Below, in pieces: positions 7,924 to 17,206 of a stretch of 64,000 bases of DNA. Numbering within the stretch: position 1 is the stretch's first letter; each line of letters opens with the position of its first letter. Both the position numbers and the translations under genes were made by a program. Source of the stretch: an alpha proteobacterium U9-1i. Lineage in GTDB: Bacteria; Pseudomonadota; Alphaproteobacteria; Caulobacterales; Aquidulcibacteraceae. Location of the stretch: the NCBI GenBank assembly GCA_000974665.1, contig BBSY01000002.1, positions 992,001 to 1,056,000 of the forward strand, read 5' to 3'. The notes under the pieces were generated by a model. That model was not told the origin of the DNA. It ran no database searches and worked only from the letters and a program-made list of their open reading frames with translations.

Positions 7924-9090
7924 CTAAATCGCAAAATACGCCGCCGCCTCGCCGGCAGCTGTGCCCGGCGCGTTGATGGGGCGCAACAGCAGCGCGTTGG
8001 CGCGCGCAAAAACCGAAAGCAACGACGAATCCTGATCCTCAAGCGCATGCAAGCACTCGCCATCAAAGCGCGCACGCAAATAGGATTCGCGCGGCCCATT
8101 GGCCGGCAGCGCGTGAGCCAGCGGCGCGCGCGAAAGATGCAGCGTCGCATCACGACCAAGCATGGCGTCGATCAACGGACGTAAAAACAGATGCGCGGTC
8201 ACGATTGCCGACGCCGGATTGCCCGGCAACCCCAGAACCGGTCCGCGTGGCGAAACGCCGAACCAGGTCGGTTTGCCCGGCTTCACCGCGACCTTGCTCA
8301 CGGCGAGTTCTACGCCCAGGCGCTGCAGCGCCGCGCGTGCGTGGTCGTGCGGTCCCACCGATGCGCCGCCGATCAGCACGAGCAGGTCGCACTCAACAAA
8401 CGCCGCTTCGGCAGCGGCGCTGATGGCGTTGTCATGGTCCGGCAGCAACGGCCCGCGCTGCGCAACGCCGCCCCACGCGTGAACAAGCCCCGCAAGCGCA
8501 AACGAGGCGGATTCGAACACCTGGTCATCGCGCGCTTGGGCGCCCGGCGGCACGATTTCGTTGCCGCCGGCCAGTATCGTGACGCGGGGGCGCGCCACGA
8601 CGTCGAGCGTGCTCGCGCCAGTGCTCGCCGCCAGCGCTAGCCCAATCGGATCGAGCATACGGCCACGCTCCAACACCAGCGCGCCGCGTTTGAAGTCGAT
8701 GCCTCGTGCACGAACAAATGCGCCCGCCGCAACGTGTGCGCCGCGCAGATAGCCCGCGTCGACGTCCGCTTCCTCTTGGATCAGCACGCCATTGGCGCCA
8801 AGCGGCAGGGGCGCGCCCGTGGAGATGCTCACCGCTTCGCCACTGGCAAGAGCGCCGAGAAAAGCGGCGCCAGCCGCAGACTCGCCAACGATCCGAAAAT
8901 CGCGAGGCGCTGACGCGCTCGCGAATGCGTAGCCGTCCATGGCGGAGGCGGCGAACGGTGGCTGGTCGCGTTCAGCATACAGCCCATCCGCGAGCACACG
9001 GCCATAGGCGCCTTCGATCCGCACACGTTCGGAGGTGAGTGCGCCCACGCCCCGAAGCATGAGCGCGCGCGCTTCCGCCACGCTGATCAT
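7924..9090 (-). CDS. moeA: Molybdopterin molybdenumtransferase MoeA
   Basis: 388 residues. MoeA inserts molybdate into adenylylated molybdopterin. Family motifs in order: QPPFAASAMDGYAF near residue 40, SISTGAPLPLGANGVLIQEE near 90, the MPT-binding domain LVLIGGASVGPHDHARAALQRLG (about 235-257), and VLGLPGNPASAIVTAHLFLRPLI (about 288-310). Its ATG overlaps the moaC stop (ATGA). It is the last cofactor gene of the operon. The length is near the usual 390-410. Confidence 0.96.
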   Translation of the reverse strand: MISVAEARALMLRGVGALTSERVRIEGAYGRVLADGLYAERDQPPFAASAMDGYAFASASAPRDFRIVGESAAGAAFLGALASGEAVSISTGAPLPLGANGVLIQEEADVDAGYLRGAHVAAGAFVRARGIDFKRGALVLERGRMLDPIGLALAASTGASTLDVVARPRVTILAGGNEIVPPGAQARDDQVFESASFALAGLVHAWGGVAQRGPLLPDHDNAISAAAEAAFVECDLLVLIGGASVGPHDHARAALQRLGVELAVSKVAVKPGKPTWFGVSPRGPVLGLPGNPASAIVTAHLFLRPLIDAMLGRDATLHLSRAPLAHALPANGPRESYLRARFDGECLHALEDQDSSLLSVFARANALLLRPINAPGTAAGEAAAYFAI

Positions 9091-9569
9091 GCGCGCGTGT
9101 AGGCGCCGGAACTGCCGCCTATCTTCTCCATCACGCGGATCTGTTCGATGCTCATGTCGCGGTCGATCGCTTTCAGCATATCGTAAACGGTTAGGCAGGC
9201 GATGCTTACGGCGGTCAATGCCTCCATTTCGACGCCCGTCGGACCATTGGTTCGCGCCGTCGCCTCAACGACATAACCCGGCACGGTTTCGTCCGCCGAA
9301 ACACGCACGTCCACGACGTTTAGCGGCAATGGATGGCAGAGGGGAATAAGCTCGGCGGTGCGTTTCGCGCCCATAATTCCGGCGATCTCGGAAACCGTCC
9401 GCACCTCGCCTTTCTTCACGTCGCCCCGCATGGCCCGCGACAACGTCTCTGCAGACATGCGCACCACGCCGCGCGCCGTCGCTGTGCGCGAACTGGCGGC
9501 CTTCTCGCTCACATCAACCATGCGTGCACGGCCGTTTTCATCGAGATGCGTTAGGGAGGGCTCTGTCAT
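9087..9569 (-). CDS. moaC: Cyclic pyranopterin monophosphate synthase MoaC
   Basis: 160 residues, the normal size. MoaC converts the MoaA product into cyclic pyranopterin monophosphate. It shows the expected start LTHLDENGRARMVDVSEKAASSRTA, the segment GIMGAKRTAELIPLCHPL (active site), and MEALTAVSIACLTVYDMLKAIDRDM near the C-terminus. The start is 3 nt after the moaB stop and the stop overlaps moeA. Confidence 0.97.
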   Translation of the reverse strand: MTEPSLTHLDENGRARMVDVSEKAASSRTATARGVVRMSAETLSRAMRGDVKKGEVRTVSEIAGIMGAKRTAELIPLCHPLPLNVVDVRVSADETVPGYVVEATARTNGPTGVEMEALTAVSIACLTVYDMLKAIDRDMSIEQIRVMEKIGGSSGAYTRA

Positions 9570-9572
9570 CGG

Positions 9573-10130
9573 TCATTTCTCAAGTAGGCGCGGCATCAGC
9601 TCAACCATGTTGCAGGGTAGGTGGCGGCTGTCCAATTGCCAGCGGATAACCTTGTCCCAGCCGTCCTTGCACGCACCGTTTGAGCCCGGCAGACAAAATA
9701 TAAACGTGCCGCGCGCGACGCCCGCGCACGCGCGTGATTGCAGCGTCGAAAGCCCGACGCTGGCGTACGAAACCATGTGCCAGACCGTCTGAAACCCCTC
9801 GATTTCCTTGTCGAATACGCTGCGCGCCGCTTCCGGCGTCACATCGCGCCCCGTCAAGCCAGTGCCCCCGGTGGTGATGATCGCGTCGATGGCGCCATCA
9901 TCGACCCAGGCTGTGAGCGCGTCGCCAATCGACGCGGTATCATCCTTCACCCACGCGCGCGCGGCCAGCTGGTGCCCGTCCCGCACAATCCGATCCGCAA
10001 GCACTTGCCCTGACGTGTCGCTCTCTTCGTCGCGCGTGTCCGACACGGTGAGCACGGCGATGCGAACGGGTATAAGCGAGGCGTTCGGTGATAAACGGCC
10101 GCCGGCCGGCGGTATGTCTGATGTGCTCAT
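9573..10130 (-). CDS. moaB: Molybdenum cofactor protein MoaB/MogA (molybdopterin adenylyltransferase)
   Basis: 185 residues. A MoCF-biosynthesis domain with IRIAVLTVSDTRDEESDTSGQ-type start (IPVRIAVLTVSDTR), the binding loop IITTGGTGLTGRDVTPEA (about 88-105) and FCLPGSNGACKDGWDKVI. Members adenylylate molybdopterin before MoeA acts. Its start overlaps the moaE stop as ATGA. MoaB and MogA cannot be separated by eye; the MoaB name follows the presence of a complete moa set. Confidence 0.93.
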   Translation of the reverse strand: MSTSDIPPAGGRLSPNASLIPVRIAVLTVSDTRDEESDTSGQVLADRIVRDGHQLAARAWVKDDTASIGDALTAWVDDGAIDAIITTGGTGLTGRDVTPEAARSVFDKEIEGFQTVWHMVSYASVGLSTLQSRACAGVARGTFIFCLPGSNGACKDGWDKVIRWQLDSRHLPCNMVELMPRLLEK

Positions 10131-10588
10131 GATCCGCGTTCCTCATGCGCGGCGCGGCGCAGATAATCTTGCTCTGTCGGCTCAATCCACACAGCTCCGC
10201 CAGGCCGCATCTCGCGCTTCCAAAATGGCGCGTCGGTTTTGAGATAATCCATCAGTGATTCAATAGCGGCGAAACTGGCTGCGCGATGTATGCTGAGAGC
10301 CGCCACCAGCACGATCGCTTCGCCCGGACGCACGCGTCCGACACGATGCACCACAAGCAGGTCGAGCAAAGCGTGTTTGTTGGCGATGCTCTCCGCGATG
10401 CGCGTGATTTCACGCTCGGTGAAACCCGGATAGTGCTCGAGATCCAGCCAAGACACGGCGCCGTCGGCGCAGACGCCCCGGCAAAATCCGGTAAAGCTCA
10501 CTAACGCGCCCGCGCCCTGGTGCCGCGCCTGGAAGTCGTGAAGCGCTTCGGCCGGCGCGAACGCTTGCGGAGTAAGTTCGACGCGCAC
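10127..10588 (-). CDS. moaE: Molybdopterin synthase large subunit MoaE
   Basis: 153 residues. MoaE with thiocarboxylated MoaD makes the dithiolene of molybdopterin. Motifs are GALVSFTGFCRGVCADG, WLDLEHYPGFTEREI and VVHRVGRVRPGEAIVLVAALSIHRAASFAAIESLMDYLKTDAPFWKRE, which includes the catalytic Lys in the KTDAPFWKRE stretch. It lies 6 nt after moaD and overlaps moaB by 4 nt. Confidence 0.97.
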   Translation of the reverse strand: MRVELTPQAFAPAEALHDFQARHQGAGALVSFTGFCRGVCADGAVSWLDLEHYPGFTEREITRIAESIANKHALLDLLVVHRVGRVRPGEAIVLVAALSIHRAASFAAIESLMDYLKTDAPFWKREMRPGGAVWIEPTEQDYLRRAAHEERGS

Positions 10589-10594
10589 GGTCCG

Positions 10595-10837
10595 TTATCC
10601 GCCGCTCAGAGGCGACATGAAGGCAATCTCACGCGCATTTGCGATGTCAGCGTCGGTATGGACGATAACATGATCCACCGCGACGCGAACGCCGGCTTGG
10701 TCAAGCGCCAGCGCGAGGGCCGGATTGTCGGCGCAAAGCGCCGCGCGCAATTCGCTCAAGGTTCGTGCGCGTTTCGGCGCGTTCATCTCGGACGCGCCGG
10801 CGGCATCGCCCAAGCGGCCGAAGAACAGCACGCGCAC
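10595..10837 (-). CDS. moaD: Molybdopterin synthase sulfur-carrier subunit MoaD
   Basis: 80 residues with a ubiquitin-like fold that begins VLFFGRLGDAAGA and ends in the essential Gly-Gly tail (FMSPLSGG), on which the thiocarboxylate is formed. It sits 2 nt after the moaA stop and 6 nt before moaE. Confidence 0.97.
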   Translation of the reverse strand: MRVLFFGRLGDAAGASEMNAPKRARTLSELRAALCADNPALALALDQAGVRVAVDHVIVHTDADIANAREIAFMSPLSGG

Positions 10838-10839
10838 TT

Positions 10840-11889
10840 CTAGCCTCCCGTCATTGACATATGCCGCGTGACCGCTGGCGCCGCGCCACGTTCGGCAATC
10901 CGGAAAGAGTGAGCCTCAGGTTTGGCTTGCAGCGCGGATGTCAAGATCGCGGCCAGTTCGGCGTCCTTCGCGCCGGCGCGAAGGGGCTCGCGAAAATCGA
11001 CATGATCGTCTTGGCCCAAGCAGAGGTACAGGCGGCCGGTGCACGTCAATCGCACGCGGTTGCACACGTCGCAAAATGTGTTTGACAACGGCGTGATGAA
11101 ACCCAAGCGGCCCCCGGTTTCACGAATACGACAATAGCGCGACGGCCCGCCCGTGCTGTCGGACACATCTGTAAGCGTCCAAAAACTCGAAAGCGTCGCC
11201 CGCACTGCGTCCAGCGACACATACTGATCGACGCGATCTTGGTCGACCTCGCCCAGAGGCATGGTCTCGATCAGCGAGATATCCATTCCACGTTCGTGCG
11301 CCCACGCGACGATCGTCGGCAGTTCGCGCAAATTGTCATGCTTCAACGCCACGGTGTTAAGCTTCACCCGCAAGCCCGCCGCTTGGGCCGCTTCGATGCC
11401 GCCGAGCACGGTATGCAATTGGTCGCGCCGCGTTATCCTGAAAAACGTGTCGCGGTCCAGTGTGTCGAGCGAAACATTGATGCGGCGAATGCCGGCGTCG
11501 AACAATTGCGTTGCATATGTGCGCAATTGCGTGCCGTTCGTTGTGAGCGTCAGTTCGTCCAACGCGCCGTCGTGAAGGTGTCGAGACAAGCCGCGCACCA
11601 GGGTCATCGCATCCCTGCGGACCAGCGGCTCGCCGCCGGTGAGACGGAGTTTACGAACCCCAGTGCGAACAAATACGCCGCAAAGCCGCTCCAACTCCTC
11701 GAGGCTCAGCACCTCTGCCTTAGGGAGAAAGTGCGCGCGCTCGGGCATGCAATAGGTGCAGCGCAAATCGCAGCGATCGGTCACGGAAACGCGCAGATAA
11801 GAGATGCGACGCCCAAACCCATCGGTCAGGCCCGCAGGGGCGGGGGCGGGGCCTGTTGTCCGTGGTGAGTGTGCAGGCGCGCTTGCCAT
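10840..11889 (-). CDS. moaA: GTP 3',8-cyclase MoaA (radical SAM)
   Basis: 349 residues. The radical-SAM cluster motif CDLRCTYC is at 40-47 (three Cys of CxxxCxxC), followed by [13 protein letters not shown]; the second 4Fe-4S cluster is bound by the C-terminal [18 protein letters not shown]. It converts GTP to 3',8-cyclo-GTP, the first step in molybdenum cofactor synthesis. The N-terminus has about 25 extra Ala/Pro-rich residues before [15 protein letters not shown], so the true start could be slightly downstream. First gene of the operon; no Moco riboswitch is visible in the short 54-bp gap upstream. Confidence 0.96.
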   Translation of the reverse strand: MASAPAHSPRTTGPAPAPAGLTDGFGRRISYLRVSVTDRCDLRCTYCMPERAHFLPKAEVLSLEELERLCGVFVRTGVRKLRLTGGEPLVRRDAMTLVRGLSRHLHDGALDELTLTTNGTQLRTYATQLFDAGIRRINVSLDTLDRDTFFRITRRDQLHTVLGGIEAAQAAGLRVKLNTVALKHDNLRELPTIVAWAHERGMDISLIETMPLGEVDQDRVDQYVSLDAVRATLSSFWTLTDVSDSTGGPSRYCRIRETGGRLGFITPLSNTFCDVCNRVRLTCTGRLYLCLGQDDHVDFREPLRAGAKDAELAAILTSALQAKPEAHSFRIAERGAAPAVTRHMSMTGG

Positions 11890-11943
11890 GGCCTAACTCA
11901 TAGGCGCGTGCGCGGTTCTGTCAAAGAATGTTGCGGCGAGAAG

Positions 11944-12636
11944 CTATTCCCAGCGTGGATCGGTGACGCTGAACATCACCCGCGCGCCCTTGCCGCCCAA
12001 ACTGTAAAGCGCGTGTGGCGTCGTTGAATCGAATTGAAGGCTATCGCCCACGTCGAGCGTGAGCGGCGCATAAAATTCCGTCGCCACCACCAGCGTGCCC
12101 TCCAGAACGTGGACGAATTCCTCGCCTGGATGCGTCACGAACGGACCGTGCTGCTCCAGCGAGAGTGCGGTGATCACCGCAATACCGCTCACCATTTTGC
12201 GATAAAGAAAATCAGTGCAGAGGTATTCGTAGTCAGCGTTGGGCTGGGTGACATGCTCGCCTTGGCCTCTGCGCGTCACGCTGCGCCAGCCATGCGCGTT
12301 CACCGGGGAAGGTCCGCGTGGCGTATCGCCGGGCCCCATCTGCGACAGGAATTGCGAGAAGTCCGCGTCCAGCGCGCGCGCCAATGCGTGCGCACGGTCG
12401 AACGACAATGTGATCTGTCCGGTCTCCACGCGCGAGAGCGCTGATTGGGAAATCTTCGAGCGGTCGCTCAAGTCGCGCAGTGTCCAGCCGCGTTCGCCGC
12501 GCAAGCGGCGTATCGCCGAGCCAAAGCTAGCTTGGTCGAACGTGGTGTCTTCAAGCGTCGCCGGTTCGCGGGCCTCCGGCCGCTCGACGCCGCCGGTGCT
12601 GAGGTTCAAATGATTGCGCAGTTCGCGAACGTCCAT
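11944..12636 (-). CDS. XRE-family regulator with C-terminal cupin domain (paired with dgcA)
   Basis: 230 residues. A lambda-repressor-like HTH lies at about 40-95 (LRGERGWTLRDLSDRSKISQSALSRVETGQ) and a cupin at about 160-228 (HPGEEFVHVLEGTLVVATEFYAPLTLDVGDSLQFDSTTPHALY). The cupin presumably binds a small ligand and controls DNA binding. It lies 6 nt downstream of dgcA in one operon. The regulator at 24029 has the same architecture and a clearly related cupin (HSGEEFTYVLEG...LYAPVRLNVGDS), so the two are paralogues placed at opposite ends of the D-peptide block. An extra 35-residue N-terminal arm precedes the HTH. Confidence 0.88.
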   Translation of the reverse strand: MDVRELRNHLNLSTGGVERPEAREPATLEDTTFDQASFGSAIRRLRGERGWTLRDLSDRSKISQSALSRVETGQITLSFDRAHALARALDADFSQFLSQMGPGDTPRGPSPVNAHGWRSVTRRGQGEHVTQPNADYEYLCTDFLYRKMVSGIAVITALSLEQHGPFVTHPGEEFVHVLEGTLVVATEFYAPLTLDVGDSLQFDSTTPHALYSLGGKGARVMFSVTDPRWE

Positions 12637-12642
12637 CTTTCC

Positions 12643-13635
12643 TCAACCCCAAAGATCGCTCGAAAACGGGCTGACCACGCCGCGATTGTACGTCATAGCG
12701 CCGATTCGATCGGATTTGAGCGCCATCGGCCCATCCAAATCCGCGATCCGGCTTTTAAGCGCCACCATGAACGCCGGCGCCATCGAAAGCGATGTGCCCA
12801 GCATGTTTCCAACCATAACATCAAGCCCGCGCGCAATCGCTTCATCGGCGAGCAATAAACCCTCGGTAAGGCCGCCCGTCTTATCGAGCTTGATGTTGAT
12901 GAAATCATAGCGGCGCGCCGCCGCGTCGAGTTCGCCGAGGTGCAAGCAGCTTTCGTCCGCGCAAAGCGGCACCAGCCGCTCCATGCCTTCGAGGCCGGCA
13001 TCTTCACCACGAGGAAGCGGCTGCTCCACCAGCTCCACCTTGCATTTGGCGAATTCAGGCAAGCATTCCTGAAGCAGCGGCATCGTCAAACCCTGGTTCG
13101 CGTCGACGATAATCCGCACATCCGGGCGGGCCGCCCGCAGCGCCTTCACGCGCTCGATCGGTCGATCGGCGTTGAGCTTCAGTTTGATCAGCTTATAGCC
13201 CGCCAATGCGATCGCCGCCTTCGCTGTGTCATCCGGCGTCGGCAGCACGCCAATCGTCTGGCACGTCGTCAGCGTTCGCCGTTCTGCCGTGAGCTTGTCC
13301 CAGATTGTCTGCTTCGCGCGTTTGCACTCGAGATCCCAGAGCGCGCAGTCAATGGCGTTGCGCGCGCCCCCGGGCGGCAGTACGCCCTGCAGCGCCGTGC
13401 GATCGAGTCCGGCTTCGATATCGGCTTTAAGCGCGTGAATCTGTTCAAGCGCGAGGTCCGGCGTATCGCCCAGATAATAGACGCCGGCCGCTTCGCCTCG
13501 GCCGATGCACGCGCCCTCGGCGATCTCCACCAGCACACAATCCAACACCGTGAAGACGTGCCCGGTGATGTGAAAAGGCGCGTGCATGGCCCAGCGTTCG
13601 ATACGCACCGATACTTGCCGCTTCGAACTCAACAC
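12643..13635 (-). CDS. dgcA: Enolase-superfamily N-acyl-D-Glu racemase / L-Ala-D/L-Glu epimerase (DgcA type)
   Basis: 330 residues from the GTG at 13635, with GGAGAG 2 nt upstream; a TTG further up lacks a ribosome site. All residues of this enolase-superfamily group are visible: the KLK acid/base pair (about 151-153), metal ligands in VDANQG (D178), VEQPLPRG (E204) and CADES (D227), and the second lysine in INIKLDKTGG (about 249). Related enzymes either epimerise L-Ala-D-Glu from murein or, as DgcA, racemise N-acetyl-D-glutamate made by DgcN. A DgcN-type gene is at the other end of this block (24703), which favours the DgcA role. First gene of an operon with the XRE-cupin regulator, divergent from the exported hydrolase at 13874. 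Confidence 0.85.
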   Translation of the reverse strand: MLSSKRQVSVRIERWAMHAPFHITGHVFTVLDCVLVEIAEGACIGRGEAAGVYYLGDTPDLALEQIHALKADIEAGLDRTALQGVLPPGGARNAIDCALWDLECKRAKQTIWDKLTAERRTLTTCQTIGVLPTPDDTAKAAIALAGYKLIKLKLNADRPIERVKALRAARPDVRIIVDANQGLTMPLLQECLPEFAKCKVELVEQPLPRGEDAGLEGMERLVPLCADESCLHLGELDAAARRYDFINIKLDKTGGLTEGLLLADEAIARGLDVMVGNMLGTSLSMAPAFMVALKSRIADLDGPMALKSDRIGAMTYNRGVVSPFSSDLWG

Positions 13636-13770
13636 GCTCTCCAGCCGGGCCGCAGCGAATTTGCGGAAATGCAAATAACCACAAACGAGAAGGAAAAACT
13701 ATGCCTTTCGGCGCCCGCCCAACCCATCTCTGCGAGGTATGATAGATTAAGTACAAGAAAAAAATAGGAA

Positions 13771-13816
13771 AAATGCAGATTAGAAAAATATATGCACAAA
13801 TGCAAATTAGCTTGCC
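13771..13816. promoter_or_regulatory. AT-rich direct repeats, candidate XRE-cupin operator
   Basis: Two copies of AAATGCARATTAG start at 13771 and 13798 (27 bp apart) in a strikingly AT-rich stretch between the divergent dgcA and hydrolase genes. The second runs on as ATGCAAATTAGCTTGCC (13800-13816). A similar ATGCAATCTGTTTGCC is at 23935-23950, in front of the second XRE-cupin gene. This is the only marked AT-rich non-coding patch in the block. Confidence 0.45.
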
Positions 13817-13873
13817 AATGCGACGCCGAGACGGCAGGTTGACGGCGGTGTGGCGTGCTGACGGGAGGATGGC

Positions 13874-15892
13874 ATGACTGGAGTGCGCGGGGCGGGCGTC
13901 GTCCGTTTGTCTGGATTAAACGCGCTGAAGCGCCTGGTTGCTCCTTTCGCGGCTGTTGCGTTGCTCACAGCCTCGGTGGGCCAGGCCGTCGGCCAAGTCA
14001 CGCCGCAAGAGATTCAACAAAGTGCCGCGCCGCCGGCGACACCGCAACTCGTAGCCAACGACGTGAACGCCTGGCTCGACGGCTTCATGCCGTATGCGCT
14101 GTCGAATGCGGACATCGTCGGCGCGGTGGTCACCATCGTCCGTGACGGCCAGATCGTCGCCAATCGCGGATTCGGATTCTCGAACCTCGAAACCCGCACG
14201 CCGGTCAACGCCGACACCACCTTGTTCCGCCCTGGGTCAATCTCGAAGCTTTTCACCTGGACTGCGGTGATGCAGCAGGTCGAGGCGGGCAAGATCGATC
14301 TCGACGCCGACATCAACACCTACATCGACTACGAGATCCCCGCCTACAACGGCCAGCCAATCACGATGCGCCAGATCATGACGCACACGACCGGATTTCA
14401 GGAGGTCGTCCACGATCTCATTTCATCGGACCCAACCACCGGTGAAATGGCGCTCGGCGATTATTTGAAGAACAACATTCCCTCGCGCATTTATGCACCG
14501 GGGACGATGCCCGCTTATTCGAACTACGCGACCTCGCTCGCGGGCTATGTCGTCGAACGCGTTTCCGGTGAGTCTTTCAACGATTATTTGCAGCGGCATA
14601 TTTTCGATCCGCTTGGGATGCGCAATTCGACGTTCCGCCAGCCTCTGCCGGAGGCCATGCAGGCGTCGATGTCGGGCGGCTACAAGAATATCGCCGACGG
14701 CGAAGCGCAATATTTCGAGATCGTCGTTCCGGCGCCGGCCGGCGCCTTGTCGACCACCGGCGCCGATATGGCGCTGTTCATGAACGCGCATCTCAACAAT
14801 GGCGCGGGGCTTTTGCGCCCCGAAACCGCGCGGCAGATGTATGAGACGGTCGATCAGCAATTTCCCGGCGTGAACAGCATGCTCTTGGGCTTCTACCAGG
14901 AGAGCTATGGCGGCCAGCGCATCATCGCCCATGGCGGCGATACCAGCTTCTTCCATTCGAACCTCTCGCTGCTGATGGATCAAAACGTCGGCGTCTATGT
15001 GTCGTTCAACTCCGGCGGTTCCGGGTCGCTCGGCGCGACGTTGCTGCGCTGGGAGTTCATGGAAAGCTTTGTCAATCGCTACTTCCCGTCGGCGCCCACG
15101 TCCGATCCAGAGCCGCTAGCAACTGCGCTTGAACACGGTGCGGCGGTCGCGGGTGATTTCGAAAGCGCCCGTCGCGCCGGCACAAATCCGCTCGCGGCCG
15201 TGTATTTTCTCGGCCAAACGACAGTCACCATGCTGCCGAACGGCGATCTCGTTGGCCCCGGTCTGCCGGATGTGAACGGCGAGCAGAAACATTGGCGCGA
15301 AGTTGAGCCTTGGGTGTGGCAAGCGCTCGGTGGCACGGAACGCATGGGCGCGCGCGTCGATGAGAGCGGCCGCGTAACCGCCATCGCCTTCGAGCCGCTG
15401 GCGTTCGCCATCCCGGCTTCGCGCGCGCCGTGGTATCGCAGCAAGTCGCTCCTGTTGCCGCTGCTTGGAATAGCCGTCGGCGTGCTGGCGCTGTCGCTCC
15501 TCAGCTGGCCCATTCGCACGCTCACCCGCCGTGCGCACAAGGGCGCGTTCGTCTATGAAGGCGCGCGCGCTAAAGCGCACCGCTTAACGCCCGTCGTTGC
15601 GTTGCTGTCGGTTGGTTACATCGTTGCCTGGGCGCTGTTCGTCACGTGGCTCATGGATTCGCTCGACAAGAACAGCGGCGGCCTCGCTTCGGGCTTGCTG
15701 ACAACGCTTTACGTTGCCGGAATTCTACCGGTTCTGGCGTTCGCCGGCGCCGCGCTCGTAAACGTGTCGCTGTGGCGCGCGCCATCCAGTTGGTTTGCGA
15801 AAGGCTGGGGCTTGCTGGTGTTGCTGTCGGCCGGAATCGTCTTGTGGTTTGCGGCAGCAATGAACTTCCTCAGCTTCGCCTTCAACTACTAG
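13874..15892 (+). CDS. Exported beta-lactamase-fold serine hydrolase with C-terminal membrane domain
   Basis: 672 residues. An N-terminal signal segment (about 20-40, LVAPFAAVALLTASVGQAVG) is followed by a class C beta-lactamase/DD-peptidase domain with SISK (S122-K125), YSN (Y215-N217) and HGG (353-355), the SxxK, YxN and KTG-equivalent motifs. Residues from about 505 to the end form four predicted membrane helices. Family members (S12) include D-aminopeptidases and DD-peptidases that act on peptides with D-residues. It heads the plus-strand run hydrolase-POT-YkvI-hydrolase-amidohydrolase, with gaps of 2-22 bp, so these are one operon. Confidence 0.88.
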   Translation: MTGVRGAGVVRLSGLNALKRLVAPFAAVALLTASVGQAVGQVTPQEIQQSAAPPATPQLVANDVNAWLDGFMPYALSNADIVGAVVTIVRDGQIVANRGFGFSNLETRTPVNADTTLFRPGSISKLFTWTAVMQQVEAGKIDLDADINTYIDYEIPAYNGQPITMRQIMTHTTGFQEVVHDLISSDPTTGEMALGDYLKNNIPSRIYAPGTMPAYSNYATSLAGYVVERVSGESFNDYLQRHIFDPLGMRNSTFRQPLPEAMQASMSGGYKNIADGEAQYFEIVVPAPAGALSTTGADMALFMNAHLNNGAGLLRPETARQMYETVDQQFPGVNSMLLGFYQESYGGQRIIAHGGDTSFFHSNLSLLMDQNVGVYVSFNSGGSGSLGATLLRWEFMESFVNRYFPSAPTSDPEPLATALEHGAAVAGDFESARRAGTNPLAAVYFLGQTTVTMLPNGDLVGPGLPDVNGEQKHWREVEPWVWQALGGTERMGARVDESGRVTAIAFEPLAFAIPASRAPWYRSKSLLLPLLGIAVGVLALSLLSWPIRTLTRRAHKGAFVYEGARAKAHRLTPVVALLSVGYIVAWALFVTWLMDSLDKNSGGLASGLLTTLYVAGILPVLAFAGAALVNVSLWRAPSSWFAKGWGLLVLLSAGIVLWFAAAMNFLSFAFNY

Positions 15893-15902
15893 GCGGTCGC
15901 CC

Positions 15903-17204
15903 GTGTCGGTCAGCCAGCCTGCAGACGCTTCGGTGAGTTCGGGCAAGCGGGATCTTTTCGGTCATCCGCCTGGACTCACCGTCCTGTTCCTGACGCAAAC
16001 CTGGGCGGAGTTTTCGTATTTCGGCTTGCAGGCCATGCTGGTGCTCTACATGACCCAGCAGCTCGCTTTGCCGCAGGCCGATTCCTCCATCATCTACGGG
16101 CTCTATACGGGCTGTGCGTTTTTCAGCCCGTTCATCGGCGGCATCATCGCCGACCGTTGGCTCGGCAAGACGCCCAGTGTCGTCATCGGCGGCGTCTTGA
16201 TGATGCTCGGCCATTTCGCCATGGCGTTCGAGCAAGCGCTGTTTCCGGCGTTGGCGCTGGTGGCGATCGGCAATGGTCTGTTTCTGCCGCCGCTCGCCGT
16301 GCAGATCAGCGCGCTCTACCGCGAGGGCGACGCGCGTCGCGATCAGGCTTTCAGCGCCTATTACATGGGCATCAATCTCGGCGCCTTCACAGCCATCATC
16401 TTGTGTCCATTGCTGGCGCAACTTTACGGCTGGCACTGGGGCTTCGCCGCCGCCGGCTTTGGCATGGCGTTAGGGCTCATCATTTATCTCGGTTTCAAGA
16501 AACATCTCCCGCCAGAGCCGCCGCGCGTCGCCATCGAGGCAACCAAACGTACGCCGCTGGCGCAATCCGATTGGAAGGCGCTGTCGACCCTGGTCGGTCT
16601 CATCGCCGTCGTTATTCTGTTTCGCATCGCCTACGAGCAGAGCGGCAACACCATCACGCTTTGGCTCAACGATCGCACGGAGCGGTCGCTCGGCGGCTGG
16701 GACATTCCAGCGCCGTGGTTCACCTCGCTCAACCCGCTGCTGATCATCGTGCTTACGCCATTCCTGATGGTCTATTGGCGCAAGCGCAAAGCAGCAGGGC
16801 AGGAGCCAAATCTGTTTCGGCGCATGGCGATTGGCTGCGCGCTTGCGGGCCTCGCCTGCCTCATCATGGTTGCGGCTGCTTATGATTACGCTGCGAGCGC
16901 GGCGCCCGTCAGCGCACTCTGGGTGATTACCTATTTCGTGTTGCTCACGCTGGGCGAGTTATTGGTGCTTCCCATCGGACTCGCGCTCATCGGCAGGCTG
17001 TCGCCGGTGCAGGTCGCGTCCATGATGATGGGCGCTTGGTACATCGCCAAGTTTGTCGGCAGTGTTTCGGCTGGCTTCATCGGCACGCTATGGCTGACAA
17101 TCCCGACGGAATTGTTCTTCGCCATCGGCGCTGGGTCGACCTTCCTCGCGGCCTTGATCCTGTTCTGGATGGGCCGTCCGCAACCCGGCGTGACAGCGAG
17201 TTGA
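15903..17204 (+). CDS. Proton-dependent oligopeptide transporter (POT/PTR2 family)
   Basis: 433 residues from a GTG (15903), 10 bp after the hydrolase stop. The start FGHPPGLTVLFLTQTWAEFSYFGLQAMLVLYM aligns with the POT signature, and GKTPSVVIGGVLMMLGH, FSAYYMGINLGAF and FRIAYEQSGNTITLW are family features. The usual ExxERF motif of TM1 reads TWAEFSYFG here, so two of its charged residues are missing, which may change proton coupling. It would carry di- or tripeptides, here probably containing D-residues, into the cytoplasm. It is slightly shorter than typical bacterial POTs. Confidence 0.85.
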   Translation: MSVSQPADASVSSGKRDLFGHPPGLTVLFLTQTWAEFSYFGLQAMLVLYMTQQLALPQADSSIIYGLYTGCAFFSPFIGGIIADRWLGKTPSVVIGGVLMMLGHFAMAFEQALFPALALVAIGNGLFLPPLAVQISALYREGDARRDQAFSAYYMGINLGAFTAIILCPLLAQLYGWHWGFAAAGFGMALGLIIYLGFKKHLPPEPPRVAIEATKRTPLAQSDWKALSTLVGLIAVVILFRIAYEQSGNTITLWLNDRTERSLGGWDIPAPWFTSLNPLLIIVLTPFLMVYWRKRKAAGQEPNLFRRMAIGCALAGLACLIMVAAAYDYAASAAPVSALWVITYFVLLTLGELLVLPIGLALIGRLSPVQVASMMMGAWYIAKFVGSVSAGFIGTLWLTIPTELFFAIGAGSTFLAALILFWMGRPQPGVTAS

Positions 17205-17206
17205 GG

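Noticed and set aside
11890-11943. Moco riboswitch upstream of moaA
   Set aside because: The gap is only 54 bp, too short for the conserved structure.
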